Origin: Ilumatobacteraceae bacterium
Lineage (GTDB): Bacteria; Actinomycetota; Acidimicrobiia; Acidimicrobiales; Ilumatobacteraceae
DNA: 12,401 nt
Direction of reading: 5' to 3'
NCBI GenBank assembly: GCA_019090765.1
Contig: JAHRVJ010000148.1
Location: 1 to 12,401 of the forward strand
The notes under the pieces: model-generated
What the model saw: only the letters and a program-made list of their open reading frames with translations
What the model was told of the DNA's origin: nothing
Database searches by the model: none
Program-made: the position numbers and the translations under genes
Part shown: piece by piece, positions 1 through 7,065 of the stretch
Position numbering within the stretch: the first letter of the stretch is position 1
How the letters are laid out: the number at the start of each line of letters is the position of its first letter

Positions 1-666
1 ATTACGCGCTCAATCACCCGACTGATCCGCAGCGGCAAGGGGCCGTTCAAGGACAACGTGTCTGACTCTGGCATCCACGTTCATCACGCGGTTCCCGGAA
101 TCCTGATTCTGATTGTCGGAGCGTTTCTGGCGGTCGGAGCTGCAGGAAATGCCGGGTGGGCAGAGTTCGCTGGGGTGCTCGTTGGCATCGGCACTTCGCT
201 CGTCCTCGACGAGTTTGCATTGATTCTCCGCTTGGATGACGTCTATTGGGCCAAGGAGGGCCAGCTCTCAGTTCAAATGGTTGCGATTACGATCGCTTTG
301 CTCGGCCTCGTGCTGATCGGGGTGAACCCGTTCGCGATCGATCTCGACGCTGACACCGCGGTCATCGTTGGGACCAGCATCGGGATCGGAATCCACCTGG
401 TTTTCGTGTTGATCACCATAATGAAGGGCAAATTCGGGCTGACACCATTTGCCTTCCTACTTCCACCCGCCGGGCTCATCGGCGCGATACGACTCGCCAG
501 GCCAGAGTCGCGGTGGGCAGAACGCCATTATGGCGACAAGAAGCAACGGCGCGCCGTTGATCGCGCCGCGAAGTTCCAGTCTCGCTACGCGCCTGTGTTC
601 AACAGCGTCAGCAACTTCATCGCCGGCGCTCCAACCGAACACCAGCGTCAGCAACAGAGCAGCTGA
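1..666 (+). CDS. Multi-pass membrane protein, 5' end cut by window edge
   Basis: The reading frame is open from the first base, so the true start lies upstream. A GTG at 58 gives a 202-residue version, but the 19 codons before it read as a plausible basic, Arg/Lys/Thr-rich stretch (ITRSITRLIRSG) joined to a His-rich segment (GIHVHH), so I treat 58 as internal. Numbering from that GTG, hydrophobic segments lie at about residues 12-31, 36-57, 71-91, 100-122 and possibly 125-146. A basic, polar tail follows (ARPESRWAERHYGDKKQRR onward), probably cytoplasmic. This suggests 4-5 membrane helices. I do not recognise a named family with certainty. The His-containing motif before the first helix resembles uncharacterised actinobacterial integral membrane proteins, but no function can be assigned. 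It converges with the aminotransferase gene, with 21 bases between the stop codons. Confidence 0.75.
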   Translation: MTRSITRLIRSGKGPFKDNVSDSGIHVHHAVPGILILIVGAFLAVGAAGNAGWAEFAGVLVGIGTSLVLDEFALILRLDDVYWAKEGQLSVQMVAITIALLGLVLIGVNPFAIDLDADTAVIVGTSIGIGIHLVFVLITIMKGKFGLTPFAFLLPPAGLIGAIRLARPESRWAERHYGDKKQRRAVDRAAKFQSRYAPVFNSVSNFIAGAPTEHQRQQQSS

Positions 667-687
667 AGGCTGTTCTGTAGTCAGCGC

Positions 688-1902
688 CTACTTCGCGACG
701 AGTGCCGCAACTCGATCTAGCCCTTCAGCCAAATCGTCGTCGCTAAGGGCAAACGAGAACCGGCCGTAGCCACCAAGCCCGAACGCCTCGCCCGGGACGA
801 AAGCCACCTTGGCTTTGCCGAGCACGAGGTCAGCCAACTCAAGGGTATTCGTCGCGGTCACGCCGTCGATCGGCCGGTTGAGCAGGCCGGTCAGGTCAGG
901 GTAGGCATAGAACGCACCCTGCGGTTCAAGGCACGTAATGCCATCGATCGCATTGAGCATCGCGTGCATGGTCTTGGCCCGTCGAGCAAAGGCTGTACGC
1001 ATCTCGTACACCGCGTCCAGAGGCCCAGCCACTGCCGCCAGAGCTGCCATCTGTGAAACATTGGCGACGTTGGAAGTGGCATGACTCTGGAAGTTCGTTG
1101 AGGCTTTGACCACGTCTTGCGGCCCGATCATCCACCCGACGCGCCAGCCAGTCATGGCATAGGTCTTAGCTACTCCGTTAACAATGATGCACTGGTCGGC
1201 AAGGCCGGGAACGACCGTCGGCATCGATACAAATTCGTGGGCGCCGTAAGTGAGGTGTTCGTAGATCTCATCAGTGATCACCCACACACCCTTCGCGAGC
1301 GCCCATTCGCCAATCGCCCTAACCGCCTCGGGTGAATAAACCGAACCCGACGGGTTGTCGGGGCTCACGAACAACAACACCTTGGTGCGGTCGGTGTAGG
1401 CGGCATCGAGTTGTTCGACCGTTACCTGGAATCCGCTGGCGGCATCAGTATCAACAACCACGGGGACGCCACCGGCGAGGGTGATGGCCTCGGGGTAAGT
1501 GGTCCAGTACGGAGCCGGGCAGATCACTTCGTCGCCCGGATCGCAAAGGGCGGCAAAGGCCGTGTAAACCGCGTGCTTGCCGCCGTTGGTGACGAGCACC
1601 TGCGACGGAGCGCACTCGAATCCCGAGTCACGCATTGTTTTCGCAGCGATCGCCTCTTTTAGCTCGGGGCGGCCTCCCGCTGGGGAATAACGGTGGTTCT
1701 TCACATCCGAACACGCGACGATCGCGGCGTCGACGATGTGTTGAGGAGTGCCGAAGTCGGGCTCGCCCGCGCCGAAGCCGATGACGTTCTCGCCCTCGGC
1801 CTTCATTGCCTTGGCCTTGGCGTCAACGGCCAACGTGGCGGAAGGAGCAATGGCGGCAAGACGTGCAGAGGTGCGGTTCACCTCCCCAGCCTGCCAGACC
1901 AA
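688..1902 (-). CDS. aspC: Pyridoxal-phosphate aminotransferase class I, aspartate aminotransferase type
   Basis: Predicted cytoplasmic fold-type I aminotransferase moving the amino group of aspartate (or a related acid) to 2-oxoglutarate. Of the 404 residues counted from TTG 1902, the N-terminal APSATLAVDAKAKAMKAEG is typical of the bacterial Igamma AspAT subgroup. Key residues are Asn183 (PDNPSG), Asp211 and Tyr214 (TDEIYEH), the PLP-binding Lys246 in NGVAKTYAMTGWR, Arg254 and the substrate carboxylate Arg381 (YGRFSF). The start is uncertain. TTG 1902 follows a G-rich run, while GTG 1881 (397 residues) has GGGGAG directly abutting it and AGG 8 bases upstream. GTG 1881 fits the usual family N-terminus slightly better. 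Some Igamma enzymes also act on prephenate or other keto acids, so exact substrate is inferred. It is divergent from serC, another aminotransferase gene. Confidence 0.93.
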   Translation of the reverse strand: MVWQAGEVNRTSARLAAIAPSATLAVDAKAKAMKAEGENVIGFGAGEPDFGTPQHIVDAAIVACSDVKNHRYSPAGGRPELKEAIAAKTMRDSGFECAPSQVLVTNGGKHAVYTAFAALCDPGDEVICPAPYWTTYPEAITLAGGVPVVVDTDAASGFQVTVEQLDAAYTDRTKVLLFVSPDNPSGSVYSPEAVRAIGEWALAKGVWVITDEIYEHLTYGAHEFVSMPTVVPGLADQCIIVNGVAKTYAMTGWRVGWMIGPQDVVKASTNFQSHATSNVANVSQMAALAAVAGPLDAVYEMRTAFARRAKTMHAMLNAIDGITCLEPQGAFYAYPDLTGLLNRPIDGVTATNTLELADLVLGKAKVAFVPGEAFGLGGYGRFSFALSDDDLAEGLDRVAALVAK

Positions 1903-1967
1903 TCCCCCAATCCCCCACCCCCTTTCCGATGAGTTGGAAGTCGTCGTTGAGGCGCCATGCTGGAGGA

Positions 1968-3104
1968 GTGAGTTCTGACACCACCTCCATCACCATTCCA
2001 GACGGTCTACTCCCCGCCGACGGGCGATTCGGGTGCGGGCCATCAAAGGTCCGCCACGAACAAGTTGAGGCGATTGTTGCCGCCCGCGACACCATCCTCG
2101 GCACCTCCCACCGCAAGCCAGCGGTGAAGAATCTTGTTGGCGATGTCAGGTCGAATCTCAGTTCGCTCTTCTCCCTGCCCGACGGATGGGAAATCCTGCT
2201 CGGTAACGGTGGTTCCACGGTGTTCTGGGACATCGCCACATTCGGGCTGATCAACAACCGCAGCCAGCACCTCGTGTTCGGCGAGTTCTCGTCGAAGTTC
2301 GCCGACGCCTCCGCAGCCGCCCCGCATCTCGGCGAGCCGACAATTGTGACATCCGATGTCGGCGACCATCCCGCTGCTAATGCCGAGCCCGGAATCGACC
2401 TTTACGCGCTGACCCACAACGAGACTTCAACTGGCGTATCGATGCAGCTCCGGCGTCCATCAGGCGTCGCGGCCGAACAGGGCCTGGTCGCCGTCGACGC
2501 CACCTCTGGCGCCGGCGGCCTGATGTGGAATCCGGCCGACGTTGATGTGTACTACTTCGCCCCGCAGAAGTGTTTCGCCTCCGATGGCGGCCTCTGGATC
2601 GCCGCATGTTCGCCCGCCGCGATCGACCGCATCGAAACAATCGGGGCCAGCGACCGGTGGCGCCCGGCTTCGCTCGACCTGAAGATCGCGCTCGACAACT
2701 CCAAAAAGAACCAGACCTACAACACCCCAGCAGTCGCCACGTTGGTGATGCTCAACGCCCAGCTTGATTGGATGCTCGCCAACGGTGGCCTCAACTTCGC
2801 GGCCGGGCGCAGTGCGGAGTCCGCCCAGAAATTGTACAGCTGGGCCGAAACCCGCGACTGGGCAACACCATTCGTCACCGATCCCGCGAAACGGTCGAAC
2901 GTGGTCGGGACCATCGACATTGCCGACCACATTGATGCCAACGAGGTATGCAGCGCGCTCCGGGCAAACGGAATCCTCGACACTGACGCGTACCGCAAGC
3001 TGGGTCGCAACCAGCTACGAATCGGGATGTTTCCAGCAATCGACCCAGCAGACGTTGCCGCGCTGACCGGCTGCATCGACTACGTGGTCGAACAGCTTTC
3101 CTGA
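1968..3104 (+). CDS. serC: Phosphoserine aminotransferase, actinobacterial type
   Basis: Converts 3-phosphohydroxypyruvate and glutamate to O-phosphoserine and 2-oxoglutarate in serine synthesis, with PLP. The 378-residue product from GTG 1968 matches the length and layout I know for the mycobacterial SerC. An N-terminal DGRFGCGPSKVR (residues 18-29) is followed by GTSHRKPAVKNLVG, LLGNGGSTVFWD, the glutamate/phosphate region HNETSTGV, DATSGAGG, and the PLP lysine at residue 201 in YYFAPQKCFASDGGLW. NQTYNTPA and the C-terminal YRKLGRNQLRIGMFPA complete the family signature. The open frame extends upstream to 1806, but that stretch lies inside the opposite gene and looks random. GTG 1968 gives the family length, although GGAGG lies only one base before it, a poor spacing. 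An in-frame ATG at 1929 has no ribosome site. Confidence 0.95.
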   Translation: MSSDTTSITIPDGLLPADGRFGCGPSKVRHEQVEAIVAARDTILGTSHRKPAVKNLVGDVRSNLSSLFSLPDGWEILLGNGGSTVFWDIATFGLINNRSQHLVFGEFSSKFADASAAAPHLGEPTIVTSDVGDHPAANAEPGIDLYALTHNETSTGVSMQLRRPSGVAAEQGLVAVDATSGAGGLMWNPADVDVYYFAPQKCFASDGGLWIAACSPAAIDRIETIGASDRWRPASLDLKIALDNSKKNQTYNTPAVATLVMLNAQLDWMLANGGLNFAAGRSAESAQKLYSWAETRDWATPFVTDPAKRSNVVGTIDIADHIDANEVCSALRANGILDTDAYRKLGRNQLRIGMFPAIDPADVAALTGCIDYVVEQLS

Positions 3105-3191
3105 TGCAGTAGGCGCCTAAGGGCGTAATGGCGTCCGCTCGCACGATTCGAATCACACACTGGCAGACTCACGATGATGGAGGCCACCGAT

Positions 3192-4040
3192 GTGCTCGAT
3201 TTTGGCACTGGCAGCATCGGCGCGCTCGATCGGCCAGTAATGCTGATTGGGCTCGAAGGATGGTTCGACGTCGGAGGCGCGGCGACCCAAGCGGTTTCCG
3301 CCTTCGTCAACGCGGACCACGCGGTAACCGTGGGTTCGATCGACCCCGACCCGTTTTACGACTTCACCCAGCAGCGCCCTCAGGTGAGGATCGACGACGA
3401 CGTTCGCGAGATCGTTTGGCCGGCAAATGAGTTCATCCTCCAACGCAACCTCGGACATCGAGATGTGATTGGTCTGATCGGCGTGGAGCCTCACCTCAAC
3501 TGGCAAACTTACGTTAATGCGATCGTATTGGCAGCCGAAGCACTCGGGTGCGAGGCGATCGTCACTGTTGGTGCCAACGCCGAAGCAATCCCCCACACTC
3601 GCGTTCCACCGGTCACCGGCAGCACATCAACACCCGAACTGGCACGTCGCCTAGGTCTCGTTGCGCCTTCCTACGAAGGCATCACCGGGGTGGCGGGCGT
3701 GCTGAATGCCGAATTCGACTTCCTTGGTATTCCGTCAGTTTCCTTGCGGGTCGGCATCCCGCACTATCTGATGAATACTGAGCACCCGCAGGCCGTCGCC
3801 GCTCTTGCCCGACACTTGAGCCACGTCCTCGACGTTGAACACGATCTCGACCTTCACAGCCAGGTCGAGAGCTGGCGCGACGTGCACGACGAAGCCACTG
3901 CCAAAGATGAGCAGCTTCGGCTGTACGTCGATTTGCTTGAGGCAGAGTTCGATCGCCGCGCTGAAGCAGCCATCCCGTCAGCGGATGATCTTGGCGACCA
4001 GTTCGAATCCTTTTTGAAAGACCAGCGCGAAGACCCGTGA
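3192..4040 (+). CDS. PAC2 family protein (proteasome assembly chaperone-like)
   Basis: A 282-residue soluble protein of the PAC2 family, which includes eukaryotic proteasome assembly chaperone 2 and actinobacterial homologues of unknown exact role. Near the N-terminus, MLIGLEGWFDVGGAAT (residues 17-32) is the hallmark glycine-rich segment. It is followed by IGVEPHLNWQTY, VTVGANAEAIPHTRVPPVTG, and GITGVAGVLNAEFDFLGIPSVSLRVGIPHY, the typical family core. A charged C-terminal region (about 225-282, QLRLYVDLLEAEFDRRAEAA then PSADDLGDQFESFLKD) looks helical, as in actinobacterial relatives. I choose GTG 3192 because GGAGG lies 8 bases upstream. ATG 3174 or 3177 would add five or six residues but lacks a good ribosome site. 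It sits 87 bases after serC and may share its transcript. A role in proteasome or other complex assembly is inferred from the family name only. Confidence 0.88.
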   Translation: MLDFGTGSIGALDRPVMLIGLEGWFDVGGAATQAVSAFVNADHAVTVGSIDPDPFYDFTQQRPQVRIDDDVREIVWPANEFILQRNLGHRDVIGLIGVEPHLNWQTYVNAIVLAAEALGCEAIVTVGANAEAIPHTRVPPVTGSTSTPELARRLGLVAPSYEGITGVAGVLNAEFDFLGIPSVSLRVGIPHYLMNTEHPQAVAALARHLSHVLDVEHDLDLHSQVESWRDVHDEATAKDEQLRLYVDLLEAEFDRRAEAAIPSADDLGDQFESFLKDQREDP

Positions 4041-4064
4041 GATCGTGGGCGATTCCGCTCAACC

Positions 4065-5375
4065 TCAGCTAAGAGCGCTGAACCCGGTCTCGAGGTCGGC
4101 CAGGATGTCTTCGATCGACTCAAGGCCGACACTCAGGCGAACCTGGCCAGCGGTCACGCCAGTTGAAACCTGCTCGTCCTCGGACAGTTGGCTATGGGTC
4201 GTGCTCGCAGGGTGGATGGCCAAGCTACGTACGTCACCGATGTTCGCAACATGACTGTGCAGGTCGAGCGCCTCGATGAACTTCTTGCCAGCCTCGACGC
4301 CTCCCTTGACCTCGAAGGCCACGATGGAGCCTGCCCCGCGACCGCCGCCGTATTGCTTCGCCCGATCAAACCAGGGGCTAGAAGGCAACCCGGCAAAGCT
4401 GACTGAGTCAACTTCGTCACGCGCATCAAGGAATTCAGCGACCTTCTGAGCGTTCGCGAAGTGCCGCTCCATCCTCAGGCTCAAAGTCTCCAGGCCCTGG
4501 ATGATCAGAAAGGCGTTGAACGGCGAGATCGCCATGCCAAGGTCGCGCAGCATTTGGACGCGAGCCTTGATGATAAACGAGCCGTGTCCGAGCGCCGGGA
4601 AATAGGCGATGCCGTTGTAGCTCGGGTCTGGTTCGGTGAAGTTCGAGAAGCGACCTGAGGCGGCGTAGTCGAACGTGCCTCCATCGATGATCGCCCCACC
4701 AATGGAGGTTCCGTGTCCGCCACAGAACTTGGTGAGGCTGTGCACGACGATGTCGGCTCCCCACTCAAGCGGCCGAATGAGATACGGGGTAGGCACCGTG
4801 TTGTCGACGACCAGCGGAATACCACTGTCGTGGGCAACACCGGAGACGCCCTGGATATCGAAAACGTTGTTCCGGGGGTTGGCCAGCACCTCGCCATAGA
4901 AGGCCTTGGTGTTGTCACGAATCTCGGAGCGCCACTGATCGAGATCGTCGGGGTCATCTACGAAGGTGACCTCGACGCCCATCTTGGGCAGCGTGTAGTT
5001 GAACAGATTGTAGGTACCGCCGTACAGCGACGGAGAGGCAACCACGTGGTCGCCCGACTCGCACAGTGTGAGCAGCGCAAGTGTTGTTGCCGACTGGCCA
5101 GAACTAACTGCAAGCGCCCCTGGCAGACCAACCGCGGTCATGCAGCCGCCTTCAAGCGCATTGATCCGCGCTTCGAGCGCCCCCTGGGTGGGGTTCATGA
5201 TGCGGGTGTAGATGTTGCCGATCTCCGCGAGCGCGAACAGGTCGGCTGCCCGCGAGGTGTCGCCCAAGTCGTAGGACGTCGTTTGATAGATCGGGACAGC
5301 CCGTGCACCCGTAGTCGGGTCGGGATCTCCACCGACATGAATCTGCTTGGTCTCAAAACCCCATTGGTCGCTCAT
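4065..5375 (-). CDS. metY: O-acetylhomoserine sulfhydrylase (homocysteine synthase)
   Basis: Cys/Met-metabolism PLP enzyme making L-homocysteine from O-acetylhomoserine and sulfide in the direct sulfhydrylation route to methionine. The 436 residues show the MetY pattern: FETKQIHVGGDPDPTTGARA at the N-terminus, VPIYQTTSYDLGD, NIYTRIMNPTQGALEARI, SLYGGTYNLF, VDNTVPTPYLIRPLEWGADI, and the PLP lysine 216 in VHSLTKFCGGHGTSIGG. Near the end, SHVANIGDVRSLAIHPASTTHSQL and VRLSVGLE are typical. The segment GGCMTAVGLPGALAVSSG (about 76-93) carries roughly seven residues more than MetY sequences I remember. ATG 5375 is a good start. It lies 63 bases after ilvC on the same strand, with a promoter candidate in the gap. 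Cystathionine gamma-synthase relatives are less likely because of length and motifs. Confidence 0.94.
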   Translation of the reverse strand: MSDQWGFETKQIHVGGDPDPTTGARAVPIYQTTSYDLGDTSRAADLFALAEIGNIYTRIMNPTQGALEARINALEGGCMTAVGLPGALAVSSGQSATTLALLTLCESGDHVVASPSLYGGTYNLFNYTLPKMGVEVTFVDDPDDLDQWRSEIRDNTKAFYGEVLANPRNNVFDIQGVSGVAHDSGIPLVVDNTVPTPYLIRPLEWGADIVVHSLTKFCGGHGTSIGGAIIDGGTFDYAASGRFSNFTEPDPSYNGIAYFPALGHGSFIIKARVQMLRDLGMAISPFNAFLIIQGLETLSLRMERHFANAQKVAEFLDARDEVDSVSFAGLPSSPWFDRAKQYGGGRGAGSIVAFEVKGGVEAGKKFIEALDLHSHVANIGDVRSLAIHPASTTHSQLSEDEQVSTGVTAGQVRLSVGLESIEDILADLETGFSALS

Positions 5376-5384
5376 AGGGCCGAG

Positions 5385-5413
5385 AACCTACCTCGGAATT
5401 CCCGACCTCACAA
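5385..5413 (-). promoter_or_regulatory. Candidate metY promoter
   Basis: On the minus strand, TTGTGA (5413-5408) and TAGGTT (5390-5385) are separated by exactly 17 bases, and the hexamer ends 9 bases before the metY ATG. The spacer carries a near-palindrome, TCGGGAATTCCGA. The 10-base palindrome AAGTCGACTT (5412-5421) overlaps the -35 element by two bases. This fits a sigma-70-like promoter with room for a repressor or activator site, and would give a very short 5' leader. It is a pattern match only. Confidence 0.5.
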
Positions 5414-5438
5414 GTCGACTTTCGAAGGGTGTTAGACG

Positions 5439-6467
5439 TCAGCCGCCAGAAACGTCGGCGACCTTCTGTTTTCCGGCACTGATGAACGGCATCATCGAGC
5501 GGAGCTGACCACCAATCTCTTCGATTGGGTGGCGCTTGCCCTCTTCCTGGAGCCGCTTGTAGTTCACGCGACCAGACTCGGATTCGGCAATCCACTCATC
5601 GGCAAAAGCGCCCGACTGAATCTCAGAGAGAATCTTCTTCATCTCCGCTTTGGTCTCTTCGGTCACGACGCGCGGGCCCCGGGTTAGGTCGCCGTACTCG
5701 GCGGTGTCGGAGATCGAATAGCGCATTCCGGCGATGCCTTCCTCGTACATGAGGTCGACAATGAGCTTCACCTCGTGGAGACACTCGAAGTACGCCATCT
5801 CAGGGGCGTACCCGGCTTCGGTGAGCGTTTCAAACCCGGCGCGCACGAGCGCCGTAACCCCGCCACACAGCACTGCCTGCTCACCGAACAGGTCAGTCTC
5901 GGTCTCCTCGGAGAACGTCGTCTCAATGACTCCGGCACGAGTTCCGCCGATCGCGTCAGCATACGACATTGCAATCGCCCGAGCCTGACCCGAGGCATCC
6001 TGATCGACAGCGATCAATGCTGGGACGCCGCCACCTTCGGTATAGGTCCGCCGGACGAGGTGGCCAGGACCCTTCGGAGCGATCATGATTACGTCGCAGG
6101 TATCTGGGGCCTTGATTCGACCGAATCGCACGTTGAAACCATGAGCAAACGCAAGTGCGGTGCCCGGGGTCATGTGTTCTGCGATCGACTCATCGTAGAT
6201 GCGCTTCTGCTCGGTATCTGGAGCGAGCAACATGATCACATCAGCCCACGCCGAAGCGCCGGCAATCGACATAACAGTAAGTCCGGCCGACTCGGCCTTG
6301 GCAGCCGACGCAGACCCATCGCGCAAGCCGACAACAACGTCAACGCCCGACTCCTTGAGGTTCAGCGCGTGAGCATGGCCCTGTGAGCCATAACCGATGA
6401 CCGCAACCTTCTTGTTGCGAATAATTGAGCTGTCTGCATCGCTCGCGTAATAGACGGTGACGGCCAT
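5439..6467 (-). CDS. ilvC: Ketol-acid reductoisomerase, class I, NADP-type
   Basis: Second step of valine/isoleucine synthesis: Mg-dependent alkyl migration and NADPH reduction of acetolactate or acetohydroxybutyrate. The 342 residues match the short class I enzyme. The Rossmann fingerprint is VAVIGYGSQGHAHALNL (21-37), with cofactor-loop VGLRDGSASAAKA, whose Arg49 and Ser52/Ser54 fit NADPH. His109 lies in FAHGFNV. Metal ligands are Asp192 and Glu196 (DLFGEQAVLCGG), and Glu228 and Glu232 (ECLHEVKLIVDLMYEEGI). RGPRVV and the C-terminal KRHPIEEIGGQLRSMMPF are family-typical. The open frame continues upstream to 6635, but ATG 6467 starts the known N-terminus (AVTVYYASDAD). It is one base after the ilvN stop, with GGAAAGG inside the ilvN end as ribosome site, so translational coupling is likely. 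Confidence 0.97.
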   Translation of the reverse strand: MAVTVYYASDADSSIIRNKKVAVIGYGSQGHAHALNLKESGVDVVVGLRDGSASAAKAESAGLTVMSIAGASAWADVIMLLAPDTEQKRIYDESIAEHMTPGTALAFAHGFNVRFGRIKAPDTCDVIMIAPKGPGHLVRRTYTEGGGVPALIAVDQDASGQARAIAMSYADAIGGTRAGVIETTFSEETETDLFGEQAVLCGGVTALVRAGFETLTEAGYAPEMAYFECLHEVKLIVDLMYEEGIAGMRYSISDTAEYGDLTRGPRVVTEETKAEMKKILSEIQSGAFADEWIAESESGRVNYKRLQEEGKRHPIEEIGGQLRSMMPFISAGKQKVADVSGG

Positions 6468-6468
6468 G

Positions 6469-7065
6469 TCAGCCAGCCTTTCCTGAAGTAGTAGATGATG
6501 ATGATGAAGAAGATGATGCCGGGAATTGTTTAGCCGCGTGCCCTCGTGTGCCGCGATCGATCTTTGGCAGCGCAACCCGACCGGTGCGCTGCAACTCCAC
6601 GATGCCATAGCCGCCGAGTAATTCCTCAAAGTCATCGAGCTTGTCTGGATGACCCTCGAGGCTCACCGTGAGCACCATCTGCGCGACCGCGATGATTTTG
6701 CCCTCGAAAATGTTGACTAGTTCGACAATATGGCCGCGGTTTTCCTCCGGTGCCTTGACAGTCGCAATCAGCAACTCGCGCTCGACAGAACTGCGCGGAT
6801 CAAGTTCTGAGATCTTGATCACGTCAATCAGCTTGAAGAGCTGTTTTGTAATCTGTTCAAGCGGGGTCGACTCGACGTCGACCACAATGGTGATTCGGCT
6901 CATGCCTGACGACTCCGCGGGAGCGACCGCCAGGGAGAAGATGTTGTACCCACGACGTGCAAACAACCCTGCCACACGTGCTAGAACTCCGGGCCGGTTC
7001 TGTACGAGCACCGACAGGATGTGGTGGTTTACGACCTGGCCGTCATAGAGGTTGATAGCGGTCAT
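6469..7065 (-). CDS. ilvN: Acetolactate synthase small (regulatory) subunit with Ser-rich tail
   Basis: Regulatory partner of IlvB that carries valine feedback control. An N-terminal ACT domain (about residues 14-90) is clear: HHILSVLVQNRPGVLARVAGLFARRGYNI, then the RITIVVDV strand and QLFKLIDVIKI. The C-terminal small-subunit domain (ELLIATVKA through FEELLGGYGIVELQRTGRVAL) follows. It has 198 residues, about 30 more than the mycobacterial protein as I recall it (around 168). The extra tail holds eight consecutive serines (about 183-190) then TTSGKAG, encoded by a TCA/TCT triplet run. ATG 7065 overlaps the ilvB stop as ATGA, with GGAGAG five bases upstream, so it is probably translated by coupling. 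The tail may be disordered. Confidence 0.96.
   Translation of the reverse strand: MTAINLYDGQVVNHHILSVLVQNRPGVLARVAGLFARRGYNIFSLAVAPAESSGMSRITIVVDVESTPLEQITKQLFKLIDVIKISELDPRSSVERELLIATVKAPEENRGHIVELVNIFEGKIIAVAQMVLTVSLEGHPDKLDDFEELLGGYGIVELQRTGRVALPKIDRGTRGHAAKQFPASSSSSSSSTTSGKAG
6491..6518. repeat. Triplet repeat encoding the IlvN serine tract
   Basis: On the plus strand this is a short imperfect run of GAT/GAA/AGA triplets; read on the minus strand it is TCA and TCT serine codons, with ACT threonine codons next to it. It lies at the extreme 3' end of ilvN, just before the ilvC start. Such triplet runs can change length in frame by slippage, which would vary the serine tail without disrupting ilvN. 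Confidence 0.6.

Noticed and set aside
457..654. Minus-strand frame inside the membrane protein gene, and many similar antisense frames across the window
   Set aside because: These are typical high-GC shadows with no family motifs, covered by clear genes on the other strand.
1806..1967. Upstream extension of the serC frame (54 more codons)
   Set aside because: It lies mostly inside the opposite aminotransferase gene, is Pro/Arg/Trp-rich and unlike SerC, and would make the protein too long.
3110..3119. Palindrome TAGGCGCCTA after serC as a terminator
   Set aside because: It cannot form a normal hairpin loop and has no T-run after it.
6468..6635. Upstream extension of the ilvC frame
   Set aside because: It is the out-of-frame shadow of ilvN (His/Leu-rich from the serine triplets); ATG 6467 matches the family N-terminus.
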